From: Kocuria sp.
GTDB lineage: Bacteria > Actinomycetota > Actinomycetes > Actinomycetales > Micrococcaceae
Assembly: GCF_030530945.1 (NCBI RefSeq)
Contig: NZ_JAUMTZ010000013.1
Span: forward strand, 3,811-50,381
Direction of reading: 5' to 3'
DNA: 46,571 nucleotides
This document shows positions 40,388 through 46,571 of this stretch, piece after piece. Position 1 is the stretch's first letter. Each line of letters starts with the position of its first letter. Position numbers and translations under genes: made by a program. The notes beneath the pieces are model-generated. The model was given only the letters and a program-made list of their open reading frames with translations. It was not told where the DNA came from and made no database searches.

Positions 40388-40434
40388 GCGGCGAGAGTGA
40401 AGGCTTCGGCCGGGTTCGAGTCCCGGCGCCGCAC
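40388..40434 (+). other. tRNA T-arm-like element
   Basis: CCGGG-TTCGAGT-CCCGG (40410-40426) is a canonical T arm, with the GGTTCGAGTCC consensus. It is followed by CGCCGC (40427-40432), which can pair with GCGGCG (40388-40393) like an acceptor stem. No D arm or anticodon arm fits, so this is not a complete tRNA. Confidence 0.5.
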
Positions 40435-40539
40435 TGGTGGTGTCAAACCCTGCAGATCGGGGCAAGGGCGCCCATGACGCGACGAGGAATGCCGAGACGC
40501 ACCTGCACCACCAACCACTCAACACGGTAGGAGGTGCCC

Positions 40540-40863
40540 ATGCTGACCTGCTACGCGTGCGAGGTCCGAGACCCCAGGGAGTGGTGCGAGATCAACCGGG
40601 TCCCCGTGTACCTCGCAGAGGACGCCGAGCTCGCCTTCTGGGGGCCGTTCATGTTCACCCGGGAGGCGCTCCTTCCCGGCATCGGCAAGGGCTGGGGCAG
40701 GAAGTTCCGGCGATCTCGCATCGGCCAGCGCTTCCCTCAACTCGGCAGGGCAGTGGACCGGCTCGACTGGGCGGTCTACATCAAGGACCTGGAGCCGCGC
40801 ACCATGCCGCTCGTGTGGCCGATCCGCCGGCGCCCCGACCTGTACCCCGGAGGTGGACAGTGA
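40540..40863 (+). CDS. hypothetical phage protein
   Basis: A 107-aa basic protein opening MLTCYACEVRDPREWCEIN (possible Cys3 metal site), then strand/helix mixture and a Pro/Arg-rich end. A TAGGAGG site precedes ATG 40540; in-frame GTG 40534 is an alternative. First gene after the control region. Function unknown. Confidence 0.6.
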   Translation: MLTCYACEVRDPREWCEINRVPVYLAEDAELAFWGPFMFTREALLPGIGKGWGRKFRRSRIGQRFPQLGRAVDRLDWAVYIKDLEPRTMPLVWPIRRRPDLYPGGGQ

Positions 40864-41051
40864 AGCCCACCCCTGACCTGTACGACCGGCTGAGGGCCGA
40901 TGCAGTACGCGCCGCCCAGTCCGCACCACGCCGCGGTCGGAACCCCTGGGAACCCGAGACCACCACATCAGCACGCACCTACCCGGACCCCACCGGCGAC
41001 CAGGCCACCGCCCAAGCGGACAAGGCCCGCCGCAAGAACCCCCGCCGCTAG
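40860..41051 (+). CDS. small basic hypothetical protein
   Basis: A 63-aa protein from GTG 40860 with a GTGA overlap; a helical start (PDLYDRLRADAVRAAQSA) and a basic, Thr/Pro-rich disordered rest. The stop is inside a GC hairpin. Confidence 0.5.
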   Translation: MKPTPDLYDRLRADAVRAAQSAPRRGRNPWEPETTTSARTYPDPTGDQATAQADKARRKNPRR

Positions 41052-41060
41052 CCGGCGGGG
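41040..41060 (+). terminator. hairpin at gene end
   Basis: CCCCGCCG (41040-41047) pairs perfectly with CGGCGGGG (41053-41060) around CTAGC, which contains the stop codon of the preceding gene. No T run. Confidence 0.5.
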
Positions 41061-41103
41061 TGGTGGGTTGAGCGACCCCTCCCCGGTCACCGCTCCCCAC
41101 CTG

Positions 41104-41147
41104 GGTGCGTCCCGGCCCCTTTCTCTCCTTTCAGGCCGGGACGCACC
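41104..41147 (+). terminator. 14-bp perfect hairpin with pyrimidine loop
   Basis: GGTGCGTCCCGGCC (41104-41117) and GGCCGGGACGCACC (41134-41147) pair perfectly around a 16-nt loop that is nearly all C and T. It lies 20 bp before the next ATG. It is the longest perfect stem in the prophage. Confidence 0.6.
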
Positions 41148-41167
41148 ACCCACGACAAGGAGGACCC

Positions 41168-41431
41168 ATGAGCTCTGGACACACCGTGACCGACTGGCAC
41201 CAGCTCCAGGCTGCGCACCCCATCACCATGCACGGCACACCCGGCATGTACCTGGCACCCGAGCTCACCGGGTATAAGGACCACCTGGTCGTGCTTACCG
41301 CACCCGACAGGACCGGGGCGTTCCTGTACCAGTACCTGGTGGGCACGGACGCACCCGAGGGTCTTGCTGTTGCGGGCCCGCCCCTCTACGAGACCCCACA
41401 CCTGGGCCACGCCCACCCTTCCACCAGGTGA
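41168..41431 (+). CDS. hypothetical phage protein
   Basis: An 87-aa protein, strand-rich (TMHGTPGMYLAPELTGYKDHLVVLTAPDRTGAFLYQYLV) with a His/Pro-rich end. CAAGGAGG precedes the ATG. Function unknown. Confidence 0.55.
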   Translation: MSSGHTVTDWHQLQAAHPITMHGTPGMYLAPELTGYKDHLVVLTAPDRTGAFLYQYLVGTDAPEGLAVAGPPLYETPHLGHAHPSTR

Positions 41432-41559
41432 CCCGCCACCCCTACCGGCCTCGCCTCTGCTCCTGCGGGTACGAGGCCGTGTACGGCCCATGGTGCGCCG
41501 CATGCGCGGAGCAATCGGGAGCTAATGATCAGTCGTCCACGCGACGCAGGGCACCTTGA
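41428..41559 (+). CDS. 43-aa zinc-finger protein
   Basis: A small gene from GTG 41428 with a GTGA overlap. CSC (11-13) and CAAC (23-26) could bind one zinc. Its 3' end overlaps the convergent minus-strand gene by 31 bp, which may mean that gene was inserted here and altered this end. Confidence 0.45.
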   Translation: MTRHPYRPRLCSCGYEAVYGPWCAACAEQSGANDQSSTRRRAP

Positions 41560-42395
41560 CTGAACCACCCCACGAGGGTGGAGGCCAACAGCACGGCGGC
41601 CTGAGCTTCTTCCACGCTCACGTCCTGGTAGTCTCCCTGGCCGTGACGATCCGACTGGGAATGCCACAGCAGCTGCATCATGGACACCAGGTGTTCGACG
41701 GCGCTCGAATCCTTCGACCCGGCCATCACGAACTTCCAATTGTGCCCACCGGACCGCAACACGTTGATGTCCTTCCCCAGTGTGGCGTCCTTGTCCTTGG
41801 GTGAGATCAGGGGAGTGGAGAGGATTTCCACGGCCTTCACCGCATCGTGGTACGCGGAACTCGGGGAAGGGTTGACCCCGTACGCCTGCCCCCATGCCTT
41901 TCGGAGTTGGCTGCTGGCTAGATCCTGCTTGGACATCACCGACTCGACCACCACGGCCACACCCGAGGGCACACGCTCGACGAGTCCGTACCGTCCTTGA
42001 CGGTTGCCCACGGCCCAGTTCGACCCACTGCGCCGCAGGATCTCCCCCAAAGCCGACACGCTTTGGGGTGCCCGCCCCTCGTAGATGAGATGCTCACTGA
42101 GGAGGAAGTCGAGGTAGTAGAGCAGTACCTTGTCTGGAAGTTCAATGAGCTCCTCAAGGACCTCGTGCGGATAGCGCGGGGACGGCGAATGAACGCCGAG
42201 GTCAATGTGTGACGCCGTCTGAAACCTCATGAACGAGGACATTGGGGTCATCCCCCGAGGCGTTGCGGCGGGCATCGCCCATGTTGCAAGCTCCGGCTTC
42301 GCGGCGGGAGGCACGTCCTCGATTAGTTCAAGGAACGACTCAGCCTCATCGGCATCCAGCCCAGGGGGAACCCATCGGTATTCATCGGTACTCAT
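41529..42395 (-). CDS. abortive-infection-like protein (Abi_C/HEPN-type C-terminus)
   Basis: A 288-aa protein, the only minus-strand gene in the rightward part of the prophage. The C-terminal part (AYHDAVKAVEILSTPLI..., LGKDINVLRSGGHNWKFVM, then LLWHSQSDRHGQGDYQDVSVEEAQAAVLLASTLVGWF) resembles the abortive-infection C-terminal domain, with SDRHG as a possible R-x-H type HEPN site. The first 90 residues are unrelated and unrecognised. GC is visibly lower than in neighbours. ATG 42395 is preceded by CACAAT 6 nt upstream, suggesting a leaderless message; GTG 42428 is an alternative. A role in excluding other phages is inference. Confidence 0.65.
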   Translation of the reverse strand: MSTDEYRWVPPGLDADEAESFLELIEDVPPAAKPELATWAMPAATPRGMTPMSSFMRFQTASHIDLGVHSPSPRYPHEVLEELIELPDKVLLYYLDFLLSEHLIYEGRAPQSVSALGEILRRSGSNWAVGNRQGRYGLVERVPSGVAVVVESVMSKQDLASSQLRKAWGQAYGVNPSPSSAYHDAVKAVEILSTPLISPKDKDATLGKDINVLRSGGHNWKFVMAGSKDSSAVEHLVSMMQLLWHSQSDRHGQGDYQDVSVEEAQAAVLLASTLVGWFSQGALRRVDD

Positions 42396-42472
42396 GACCG
42401 CATTGTGTCCGCGCTCACCCCGACGCACCGAGAGGCGCGCCGATACGACGTGACAGACAAGGCGGAGACCCC

Positions 42473-42529
42473 ATGACCACTGATCGCAACTACATACCCA
42501 CCCTCAAAGATCGCAGCGAGGACACATGA
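42473..42529 (+). CDS. possible 18-aa leader peptide
   Basis: ATG 42473 follows GGCGGAG and encodes 18 residues ending in an ATGA overlap with the next gene. It could couple translation to the downstream gene. Very short, so low confidence. Confidence 0.25.
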   Translation: MTTDRNYIPTLKDRSEDT

Positions 42530-42723
42530 ACCCCAAGGCCAAGCAGGTCATCGCCGGTGAGCACCTCACCGTGCGCACCCGCAACGAGTACCACGACATC
42601 GTGCATGCACTGCACTGCACCAACCACCTCGACGTGCACGTGGACGGTGACACCACCACGGCAGGCAAGGGCAGCGTCACCTACACCCGAAGCACCAAGG
42701 CCAAGGCCAACACCAAGGACTGA
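42526..42723 (+). CDS. small hypothetical phage protein
   Basis: A 65-aa protein rich in His, Thr and Lys (VRTRNEYHDIVHALHCTNHLDVHVDGDTTTAGKGSVTYTRS). Strand-rich; may be a small nucleic-acid or capsid-associated protein, but nothing is recognised. Confidence 0.5.
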   Translation: MNPKAKQVIAGEHLTVRTRNEYHDIVHALHCTNHLDVHVDGDTTTAGKGSVTYTRSTKAKANTKD

Positions 42724-42743
42724 GAACGAGGGACAGGTGACGC

Positions 42744-43052
42744 ATGTCAAGGACAGCGACACCAGCATGGCGACAACTCCGCAAGGTCAAGATCGAGGAA
42801 GCCCAAGCACGAGGCCAGACCACATGCCTCGTGTGCCGGGCATGGCTCGACTACGACCACAAGGGCCAGCCCAACAGCCCCGAGCTCGACCACATCGTGC
42901 CTCACGCCGCCGGGGGAACCGACCACCCCAACAACACCCGCATCATCTGCCGCACCTGCAATAGACGGCTCGGCGGGAAGCTCGGGAATCAACGATCCCG
43001 AGCGCGCTCACCCTTCGCCCCCAAGCAACCAGGCACCACCGCGGCCTGGTAA
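42744..43052 (+). CDS. HNH endonuclease of the packaging module
   Basis: A 102-aa HNH protein: CLVCRAWLDY (28-37), ELDHIVPHAAGGTDHPNN (47-64) and IICRTCNRRLGG (68-79) supply the two Cys-x2-Cys zinc pairs and the catalytic DH and N. HNH proteins next to the terminase genes cut cos DNA together with the large terminase in phages such as HK97. It lies 205 bp before the small terminase candidate. Confidence 0.85.
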   Translation: MSRTATPAWRQLRKVKIEEAQARGQTTCLVCRAWLDYDHKGQPNSPELDHIVPHAAGGTDHPNNTRIICRTCNRRLGGKLGNQRSRARSPFAPKQPGTTAAW

Positions 43053-43070
43053 CCCCTGGCGGACCAGCCG

Positions 43071-43094
43071 CCCCCTGTGGATAACCCCAGGGGG
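43071..43094 (+). other. hairpin containing a consensus DnaA box
   Basis: CCCCCTG (43071-43077) pairs with CAGGGGG (43088-43094). TGTGGATAA (43076-43084), the exact complement of the DnaA box TTATCCACA, spans the stem-loop junction. The 205-bp gap also holds a small ACCCC/GGGGT stem near 43140. It is the expected place for cos, but no cos could be defined. Confidence 0.45.
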
Positions 43095-43257
43095 GAGACG
43101 GTCCCTCAGGGCCCCAGCGATCATCCCGGGCGTTGCAATACCCCCGTGGGGTTTCTGGTATCCGCAGGTGCCCGTAGCGGGTGGCCCGGCCTGGCCTGTG
43201 TTTCTGCGGTTCTGGGGATCCGTGATGCGAAGCATTTTCACCCGGAAGGGGGTCGTG

Positions 43258-43530
43258 ATGCCGACTCGTCCTGCGACTGTGTTCACGGCGTCGAGGAAGT
43301 CCCGTCTGGAGGGTCTGCGGGCTCTGCGGGACAAGCTTTCTCGGGTGATTGACGCGACGGAGTCGGGCCGTGACCTGGCGTCGTTGTCGGCGCGGCACGT
43401 GGAGGTGCTGGCGTTGATCGCGGAGCTGGAGTCCGCGGAGCAGTCGACGCAGCAGACGGCGCCGTCGACGGCGGCTGACGAGGTCGCGGAGCGGCGGGCT
43501 CGCCGGTTGGCGGAGCGTAGGGGGGCGTGA
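43258..43530 (+). CDS. putative small terminase subunit
   Basis: A 90-aa basic helical protein directly upstream of the large terminase with a TGATG junction. RKSRLEGLRALRDKLSRVIDA and ARHVEVLALIAELESAE look like a DNA-binding and oligomerising helical pair. No domain is recognised; the role is inferred from position. ATG 43258 is chosen for GGAAGGGGG upstream. Confidence 0.6.
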   Translation: MPTRPATVFTASRKSRLEGLRALRDKLSRVIDATESGRDLASLSARHVEVLALIAELESAEQSTQQTAPSTAADEVAERRARRLAERRGA

Positions 43531-44999
43531 TGCTGGTTCAGGGCACGCAGTCCCCGCGGGTTTCGATGGCGCCGGTGGGGGAGTGGTCGGAGTCGGAGGA
43601 CTGCGCGGACCTCGCGGCCCAGTACGGGCTGACCCCGGACCCGTGGCAGCGGAACGTGCTGGACGCGTGGATGCGTCGCGGCGCGGATGACCGCTGGGCG
43701 GCGGGTCGGTGGGGTGTGGCTGTGCCTCGGCAGAACGGCAAGAACGGTCTCGTGGAGATGGTGGAGCTGTACTTCATGGTGATCTTGGGGCTGCGGGTGT
43801 TGCACACCGCCCATGAGGTGAAGACGGCGCGGAAGGCGTTCCTGCGCATCCTGTCGTTCTTCGAGAACGAGCGGCAGTACCCGGAGCTCGCGGCGATGGT
43901 GAAGGGCTCCCCGCGGAAGACGAACGGGCAGGAGGCGATCTTCCTGCACGCCCCTGGCTGTGGCCGTGGTGAGAACTGCGGGTGCAAGGGGGGCGGGTCG
44001 GTGGAGTTCATCGCCCGCTCGAAGTCCTCGGGGCGTGGTTTCACGGTGGACGTGCTGATCTGCGACGAGGCCCAGGAGTACGGGGATGACGCGCAGGCGG
44101 CGCTGCTGCCGACGATCTCCTCGGCACCTTCGGGGGATCCGTTGCAGATCCTGCTGGGCACCCCTCCGGGCCCGGGCATGGACGGCACGGTGTTCACGCG
44201 GCTGCGTGAGGGCGGGCTGTCGGAGGCGACGCGCACGGCGTGGTGCGAGTGGTCCTGCAAGCCCGGCGTGGAGGTGGGGGACCGGGCGGAGTGGTTCGCG
44301 TCGAACCCGTCCCTGGGCATCCGCCTGAACCTCTCGACGGTGGAGGACGAGTTCGGGGCCATGTCCCCGGAGACGTTCGCCCGGGAGCGCCTGGGCGTGT
44401 GGGACACGGGCGCGAACGGGTCCGCGGCGTTCAACTTCACCCAGTGGCAGTCGCTGACGGGTGAGCCGCCGGCGGATGCGGTGCGGGTGTTCGGCGTGAA
44501 GTTCTCCGCTGACGGCTCGCACGTGTCCCTGGCGGGGTGCATGAAGCCGAAGGAGGGCCCGCTGTTCGTGGAGGGCATCGCGTCCCGGCCCATGTCGGAG
44601 GGCACCCAGTGGCTCGTGGACTTCCTCGTGGAGCGCAAGGCGGACACGGCGCAGATCGTGATCGACGGCCGCTCGGGTGTGGGTTTCCTGGTGGAGGCTC
44701 TGCGTGAGGCGGGTGTCGGGAAGCGGGTGCTGCTGACCCCCACGGTGGGGGAGGTGGTGACGGCGCACACGATGTTCGATCAGGCGATCACCGAGGCCAC
44801 GCTGACGCACTCGGGGCAGGCCCTGTTGGGCGACGAGATACGAGACGTGACACGCCGACCGATCGGGACCCTGGGCGGGTTCGGGTGGGCGGCCATGACA
44901 ACGGGCGGGTCTGTGGGGCTCGTCGACGCGGTGACCCTCGCTCATTGGGGTGCCCGGACAACGAAGCGGAAGCCGGGCAGGAAGCAGGTGATGATGTGA
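43530..44999 (+). CDS. phage terminase large subunit
   Basis: The packaging motor and nuclease that cuts and pumps DNA into the prohead; 489 aa. Walker A is VPRQNGKN at 65-72 and Walker B DVLICDEAQ at 174-182. The RNase H-like nuclease domain has IVIDG (376-380) and GLVDAVTLA with Asp465; the first nuclease strand reads FGVKFSADGS (321-330), with Lys where many families have the first Asp. A Cys/Gly-rich insert (CGRGENCGC, 144-152) lies between ATPase strands. GTG 43527 is an alternative start. Confidence 0.93.
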   Translation: MLVQGTQSPRVSMAPVGEWSESEDCADLAAQYGLTPDPWQRNVLDAWMRRGADDRWAAGRWGVAVPRQNGKNGLVEMVELYFMVILGLRVLHTAHEVKTARKAFLRILSFFENERQYPELAAMVKGSPRKTNGQEAIFLHAPGCGRGENCGCKGGGSVEFIARSKSSGRGFTVDVLICDEAQEYGDDAQAALLPTISSAPSGDPLQILLGTPPGPGMDGTVFTRLREGGLSEATRTAWCEWSCKPGVEVGDRAEWFASNPSLGIRLNLSTVEDEFGAMSPETFARERLGVWDTGANGSAAFNFTQWQSLTGEPPADAVRVFGVKFSADGSHVSLAGCMKPKEGPLFVEGIASRPMSEGTQWLVDFLVERKADTAQIVIDGRSGVGFLVEALREAGVGKRVLLTPTVGEVVTAHTMFDQAITEATLTHSGQALLGDEIRDVTRRPIGTLGGFGWAAMTTGGSVGLVDAVTLAHWGARTTKRKPGRKQVMM

Positions 45000-46571
45000 A
45001 CTGGTCGCTGGGTGACATCGCGGACCTGCGCGTGGAGGGCATCTCGGAGGAGGTGTCCTCGGAGCTGAAGGACCTGCTGACGGTGTGGCGGTCTCGGTGG
45101 GAGAAGAACTACCGCCGGACCTTGTACTGCGACACGGAGCAGGAGTTCAAGAACATCGGGATCGCCTTGCCCCCGAAGATGTCCCGCACCCGGTACGTGC
45201 TGGGGTGGGCGGGGCAGGCCGTGAAGAAACCGGCGATGCGCTCGCAGTTCGATGGGCTGCGGATGCCGGGTTCGGAGGACCCGTTCGAGCTGGGGGAGAC
45301 CCTGTACGCGAACCGGTTCGGGCTGGAGTTCTCGCAGGCGATCCAGTCGGCCTACAAGCACGGGGTGGCGTTCGTGACGGTCGCCGCTGGCCGTGAGGGT
45401 GAGCCGCCGGTGCAGATCATCGGCCACTCGGCGGAGGCCGCGTCGGGCATCTGGGACGCCCGGAACCGGTGCCTGCGCTCGGCGGTGACGATCACGGACA
45501 CGGACGTGGAGGGCAAGCCCACGGAGTTCGTGGTGTGGCTGCGCGACGAGGTCGTGACGTGCACCTCGGACGGTGGCCGGTGGTCGGCGGAGTCGGTGCC
45601 GAATCCCACGGGGCGGGTGCTGTGCGTGCCGGTCGTGAACGACCCGGAGTTGACCTCACCAATGGGGCGGTCCCGGCTGACGAACTCGGTGATGGTCCTC
45701 AACGACATCGCGGTGCGCACCATGGCTCGCATGGAGGGCAACGCGGAGTTCTACTCGTCGCCGCAGCTCGCGGTGCTGGGCGCTGACCCGGACGCGTTCT
45801 CGGGGTTGTCCTCGGACGCGAAGTTCAAGCTCGCGATGGACCGCATCCTGGCCTTGTCGAAGGACGAGGACGGCGACACCCCGTCGCTGACGCAGCTGTC
45901 GCAGGCGACGATGACCCCGCACTCGGACATGATCCGCACGGTGGCCATGGCGTTCGCGGGGGAGACAGGCATCCCGCCGTCGTCGTTGGGCGTGATCCAT
46001 GATCAGCCGGCGTCGGCGGAGGCGATCCGCGCCGCGGAGCATGACCTGCTGATCGACGTGCTGCGCATGAACCGGTCGGTGCTGCCGTTCGCGGTGAAGG
46101 AGATCGCGGGTCTGGCGGTCATGGTCCGTGACGGGGCCACCGAACCGCCGCCGGAGCTGTGGCGGGTGTCGGTGTCGTTCGCGGATCCCGAGTTCCGGTC
46201 GCTGTCGGCGGAGGCGGACGCGGTGCAGAAGCTCGCGTCGATGATGCCGACGATCTCGAACTACCCGGTGCTGCTGGAGAGGCTGTTCGACTCGGGTGAG
46301 GTGGAGCGCATCCAGGCGGACAACCGGCGGTCGGAGGTGTCGTCGTTCATGGAGCAGGTCGCTCAGCGTGCGGCGACGCCGCGTGCGACAGCCGCTGAGG
46401 GTGACCGTGGCCCGGTGACCGAGGACCCTGCAGGGACCCCGCCCCAGGCGCCCGAACGCCCCACCCCTCCCCGAGTAGCGGCGAAGCCCGCCCCGGAGTC
46501 GGCTGACACCGAGGACGAGAAGGACGAGAAGGTCGAGAAGCCCGGCGACAAGCCCGGTTCCACGACCACCA
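44996..46571 (+). CDS. phage portal protein (partial, runs off the window)
   Basis: GTG 44996 overlaps the terminase stop by 4 nt and the frame is open to the last base (525 codons). The order after the terminase, the length and segments such as SRTRYVLGWAGQAV, FSQAIQSAYKHGVAFVTV and FAGETGIPPSSLGVIHDQPASAEAIRAAEHDL fit SPP1 gp6-like portals, which form the dodecameric DNA gateway. The visible end is a Pro/Glu/Lys-rich tail (TEDEKDEKVEKPGDK), so little is probably missing. Confidence 0.88.
   Translation, partial: MNWSLGDIADLRVEGISEEVSSELKDLLTVWRSRWEKNYRRTLYCDTEQEFKNIGIALPPKMSRTRYVLGWAGQAVKKPAMRSQFDGLRMPGSEDPFELGETLYANRFGLEFSQAIQSAYKHGVAFVTVAAGREGEPPVQIIGHSAEAASGIWDARNRCLRSAVTITDTDVEGKPTEFVVWLRDEVVTCTSDGGRWSAESVPNPTGRVLCVPVVNDPELTSPMGRSRLTNSVMVLNDIAVRTMARMEGNAEFYSSPQLAVLGADPDAFSGLSSDAKFKLAMDRILALSKDEDGDTPSLTQLSQATMTPHSDMIRTVAMAFAGETGIPPSSLGVIHDQPASAEAIRAAEHDLLIDVLRMNRSVLPFAVKEIAGLAVMVRDGATEPPPELWRVSVSFADPEFRSLSAEADAVQKLASMMPTISNYPVLLERLFDSGEVERIQADNRRSEVSSFMEQVAQRAATPRATAAEGDRGPVTEDPAGTPPQAPERPTPPRVAAKPAPESADTEDEKDEKVEKPGDKPGSTTT

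Larger units (their letters stand above)
40202..40539 (+). other. 338-bp non-coding control region
   Basis: The only gap above 300 bp in the window. In order it holds a sigma70-type promoter (40222-40250), two tandem terminators (40263-40324), a hairpin (GTGCTGG 40329-40335 with CCAGCAC 40355-40361, CCCCA/TGGGG inside) and a tRNA T-arm-like element (40388-40434). No convincing coding frame is present. The layout suggests control of late transcription or a structured RNA. Confidence 0.6.

Noticed and set aside
40361..40434. A complete phage tRNA ending at 40434
   Set aside because: The T arm is convincing, but no D arm, anticodon arm or standard-length acceptor partner is present upstream, even when a long variable arm is allowed.
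43053..43257. A defined cos site
   Set aside because: The position is right and stems are present, but no cohesive-end sequence can be recognised without virion end mapping.

Overview
The window reads as a chromosome segment of a high-GC Gram-positive bacterium (Actinomycetota) that carries the left part of an integrated prophage. GC is very high throughout, GTG starts are common, and most genes overlap their neighbour by 4 nt. The chromosomal gene order (HAD phosphatase, small gene, tlyA, NAD kinase, recN, pyrG, NUDIX, xerD, then parA, scpA, scpB, rluB, cmk, der) is the conserved block known in Mycobacterium as Rv1692-Rv1713. The details (prephenate dehydrogenase between rluB and cmk, a tRNA-Pro after der) fit the Micrococcaceae, for example Kocuria. 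That genus-level guess is inference and was not tested by a search.

Region 1 (1-8917, plus strand) is a nearly gapless run of housekeeping genes: HAD phosphatase, unknown gene, rRNA methylase TlyA, NAD kinase, RecN, CTP synthase (apparently leaderless), a NUDIX hydrolase and XerD. Region 2 (9010-17135) is a metabolic insert in that block: the complete 2-methylcitrate pathway for propionate (minus strand: GntR regulator, prpD, prpB, prpC; divergent plus strand: prpE) and a dicarboxylate symporter. The divergent promoter region holds two identical TGTATACA palindromes 63 bp apart, good candidates for the regulator's operators. Region 3 (17383-24601) returns to the conserved block: ParA, ScpA/ScpB, RluB, TyrA, Cmk and Der, followed by tRNA-Pro(GGG) at 24743-24816.

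Region 4 (about 24817 to the end) is a siphovirus-like prophage whose tyrosine integrase gene abuts the tRNA-Pro, the usual arrangement for tRNA-targeted integration. Leftward genes form the lysogeny module: integrase, a HIRAN-domain membrane protein, an ImmA-like metallopeptidase and an XRE repressor. An operator/promoter region with a perfect 22-bp palindrome separates them from the rightward Cro-like and excisionase-like genes. Then come a recombination and replication module (YqaJ exonuclease, Sak4-like RecA-fold ATPase, HNH proteins, replication initiator, possible helicase loader, SSB) and a long chain of very small 4-nt-overlapping genes with dUTPase, a DUF3310 protein and a PD-(D/E)XK nuclease. 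A zinc-finger/HTH protein follows that may be the late regulator. The 338-bp non-coding stretch 40202-40539 has a strong sigma70-type promoter, two tandem terminators, a further hairpin and a tRNA T-arm-like element; it looks like a late-gene control region. After it come small genes, one minus-strand gene resembling abortive-infection proteins, an HNH gene, a putative small terminase, the large terminase and a portal gene that runs off the window. The structural, lysis and right-attachment parts of the prophage lie outside.

No CRISPR array, IS element, rRNA or plasmid origin was seen. Starts are chosen by ribosome-binding site and overlap and may be off by a few codons in places.
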